The translations under genes and the position numbers were made by a program. Source: DATADD01 sp036258675 (GTDB taxonomy: Bacteria; Actinomycetota; CADDZG01; WHSQ01). From it: a stretch of 7,320 nt of DNA. Below, one piece after another: positions 5,933-7,320 of this stretch (position 1 is the first letter of the stretch; every line of letters begins with the position of its first letter). Below the pieces are notes generated by a model. The model did no database searches. It was given only the letters and a program-made list of their open reading frames with translations, and had not been told where the DNA came from. The stretch lies in assembly GCA_036258675.1 (NCBI GenBank), contig DATADD010000069.1, positions 1 to 7,320 of the forward strand. Reading direction: 5' to 3'.

Positions 5933-6940
5933 ATGGTCCTCGACGATCTCCTCGCGCCCCGCATCCTGATCGTGTCCGGCAAGGGGGGCGTCGGAAAGAC
6001 GACGGTGGCCGCGGCGCTCGCCCTCGTGGCGGCGCGCCGGGGACGGCGCGTCTGCGTCGCACAGGTGGACCGCAAGCAGACCCTGTCCCGGCTGCTCGGC
6101 AGCGGGCCGCTGGGCTACGAGCCGAGCGAGATCCTGCCCGGCGTGTGGGGGCTCGAGGTAGAGCCCGAGGACGCCCTCGCCGAGTACCTCGAGGTGCAGT
6201 ACCACATGCGCCGGGTATCGAAGGTGCTCACTCACTCGCACTTCGTCGAGTACATCACCACCGCCGCGCCGGGGCTCAAGGACATCCTCGTGCTGGGCAA
6301 GGTGTGGTACCTCGAACAGGGACGGTCGGCGCGCGGCGCGCCGCCTCGCTTCGACACGATCATCCTCGACGCGCAAGCCGCCGGGCACGTGCGCTCTTTC
6401 CTCGCCGCGCCGGCGGGGCTCTCCGACGCGGTCAAGGTGGGCCCGATCAGGCGGCAGTCGGACTGGCTGCTCAAGATGCTGCGCGACCCGCGCCGGACGC
6501 GCGTTCACCTCGTGACGCTGGCGGAGGAGATGCCGGTCGCGGAGACGCTCGAGACGAGCGTCGTTCTGGACCGCAAGCTCATGCTCAACCAGGGGGTCGT
6601 GTTCGCGAACGCGGTCTACCCGCGCGTGTTGACCCGCAGCGAGGCGCGCGCCGTGGCAGAGATCGGCGAGGACGGTTTCCGCTCGGGGCTGATCGACGAG
6701 GCGCGCGCCGCCGGCGTGCGGATCGACGACGAGGACGTCGACGCGCTCGTGGGCTACGCCGGCTTCCTCGAGGCGAGGCGCGCGATCCAGGCGCGCCACC
6801 TCCGCAAGCTGCGAGAGGGCGTCGAGGAGGGGGTCGTGGAGCTGCCGTTCATCTTCTCGGCGGGCCTCGGCCTCCCCGAGATCGAGCAGCTCGCGGACGC
6901 GATCGAGGACCGGGCCGAGCGGGCGGCGCGATCCCGTTGA
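5933..6940 (+). CDS. ArsA/Get3-like ATPase, first subunit (BagA / Rv3679 type)
   Basis: A 335-residue soluble P-loop ATPase of the ArsA/GET3 family. The deviant Walker A GKGGVGKTT (16-24) keeps the signature lysine (Lys17) before the glycine loop. The switch I region reads VDRKQTLSRLLGS (45-57) instead of DPAxSL, as is usual for BagA-type proteins. Switch II is FDTIILDAQAAGHVRSFL (140-157), where relatives have DAPxTG. Other matches are EYITTAAPGLKDILVLGKVW (106-125), KVGPIRRQSDWL (168-179), HLVTLAEEMPVAETLE (192-207), GLIDEARAAGVRI (252-264) and a C-terminal ELPF. In M. tuberculosis the homologous pair Rv3679-Rv3680 forms a Get3-like complex; arsenite transport is unlikely since no ars genes or Cys metal sites are here. 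The ATG at 5933 precedes the P-loop by a normal distance but lacks a clear Shine-Dalgarno. The TGA overlaps the TTG start of the next gene, implying coupled translation. The family is sure; the substrate is unknown. Confidence 0.9.
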   Translation: MVLDDLLAPRILIVSGKGGVGKTTVAAALALVAARRGRRVCVAQVDRKQTLSRLLGSGPLGYEPSEILPGVWGLEVEPEDALAEYLEVQYHMRRVSKVLTHSHFVEYITTAAPGLKDILVLGKVWYLEQGRSARGAPPRFDTIILDAQAAGHVRSFLAAPAGLSDAVKVGPIRRQSDWLLKMLRDPRRTRVHLVTLAEEMPVAETLETSVVLDRKLMLNQGVVFANAVYPRVLTRSEARAVAEIGEDGFRSGLIDEARAAGVRIDDEDVDALVGYAGFLEARRAIQARHLRKLREGVEEGVVELPFIFSAGLGLPEIEQLADAIEDRAERAARSR

Positions 6941-7320
6941 GGGCGCGCGGCCGCATCGGCGAGCTCGCCGCAACCAAGCGCGTGATCGTGTGCGCGGGCT
7001 CGGGCGGCGTCGGAAAGACGACGACCGCGGGCGCGATCGCACTGCGCGCCGCGGCCGACGGGGCCAGGGCCGCGGTCGTGACGATCGATCCGGCGCGCCG
7101 CCTCGCGACGTCGCTCGGGTTGGAGGAGCTGTCCAACGACCCCGTGCGCGTGCCCAAGGCAAAGTTCACCCGCGCCGGCATCGACGCGGCCGGCGAGCTG
7201 TTCGCCATGATGCTCGACACGAAGACGACCTTCGACAAGGTCGTCACCCAGTACGCGCCCTCGCCGGAGCAGGCGGAGCGGATCCTCTCCAATCGCTTCT
7301 ACCGCAACATCTCCGCGACG
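6937..7320 (+). CDS. ArsA/Get3-like ATPase, second subunit (BagB / Rv3680 type), 3' truncated by window edge
   Basis: The first 128 residues of a second ArsA-family ATPase. A TTG at 6937 overlaps the previous stop as TTGA and gives MRARGRIGELAATKRVIVC before the P-loop, a normal N-terminal length for BagB-type proteins; the next in-frame start, GTG at 6982, would leave too few residues. The P-loop is GSGGVGKTT (21-29): serine replaces the signature lysine of its neighbour's GKGGVGKTT. Then follow TIDPARRLATSLGLEEL (switch I with intact DPA, 61-77), MMLDTKTTFDKVVTQYAP (83-100) and ILSNRFYRNISAT (108-120... to the edge), all typical of the actinobacterial second subunit. Switch II and the C-terminal half are outside the window. 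The 4-nt overlap suggests equal, coupled synthesis with the first subunit and a heteromeric complex. The TTG start is inferred from overlap and homology. Confidence 0.87.
   Translation, partial: MRARGRIGELAATKRVIVCAGSGGVGKTTTAGAIALRAAADGARAAVVTIDPARRLATSLGLEELSNDPVRVPKAKFTRAGIDAAGELFAMMLDTKTTFDKVVTQYAPSPEQAERILSNRFYRNISAT

Noticed and set aside
4456..6075. A 539-codon minus-strand open frame overlapping NfeD in another frame
   Set aside because: Arg/Gly/Ala-rich shadow of NfeD; the NfeD frame contains the signal peptide, protease motifs and membrane segments.
5651..7292. Minus-strand open frames opposite the two ATPase genes (5651-7162 and 6849-7292)
   Set aside because: No domain pattern; both lie opposite P-loop ATPases with clear motifs in the plus strand.
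5933..7320. Arsenite resistance operon (arsA)
   Set aside because: No arsB, arsC, arsD or arsR nearby, and the motifs match the actinobacterial Get3-like pair and lack the metal-binding cysteines of true ArsA.
1..7320. CRISPR array, insertion sequence, prophage, tRNA or rRNA
   Set aside because: No regularly spaced repeats, no transposase or integrase motifs, no terminal inverted repeats, and no tRNA-like or rRNA-like stretches; coding density leaves no room, with spacers of 75 bp or less.

Overview
The window is a dense, very G+C-rich (by eye, above about 70%) bacterial chromosome segment with almost no intergenic DNA. High GC, GTG/TTG starts, an actinobacterial-type MalQ and YbdK-like ligase, and a tandem pair of ArsA/Get3-like ATPases resembling mycobacterial Rv3679/Rv3680 point to an Actinomycetota lineage. 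Because SelB is present and the style is not streptomycete or mycobacterial, a deep-branching class such as Thermoleophilia, Rubrobacteria or Acidimicrobiia is my best guess; this is inference, with no marker to prove the class.

Layout, left to right. (1) The 3' end of selB (+), the selenocysteine-specific elongation factor, enters from the left edge and stops at 536. (2) Converging on it with a 12-nt gap is a carboxylate-amine ligase / glutamate-cysteine ligase-like gene (-, 549-1748). (3) A 75-bp divergent spacer (1749-1823) separates it from malQ (+, 1824-3653), 4-alpha-glucanotransferase. (4) malQ ends tail-to-tail with a slipin (stomatin/SPFH) gene (-, 3650-4474), both stop codons lying in one CTAG palindrome. 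(5) Upstream of the slipin, on the same strand and 25 bp away, is an NfeD-family membrane serine protease (-, 4500-5867); the two form the classic NfeD-slipin operon. (6) A 65-bp divergent spacer (5868-5932) carries a GC hairpin. (7) Then comes a tandem pair of ArsA/Get3-like ATPases (+, 5933-6940 and 6937 to the right edge), overlapping by 4 nt.

Functionally, the window mixes housekeeping genes (Sec decoding, alpha-glucan metabolism, a peptide-bond-forming ligase) with a right half about the membrane: a membrane-anchored protease, its likely slipin partner, and divergently placed Get3-like ATPases. All complete genes look intact. I see no mobile element, CRISPR array, rRNA, tRNA or prophage, no non-coding stretch over 80 bp, and no convincing new defence or biosynthetic system. 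The more interesting points are the co-localised protease/slipin and Get3-like modules, the altered switch II motif of the first ATPase, a near-identical 11-bp motif in both divergent spacers, and the shared CTAG stop.
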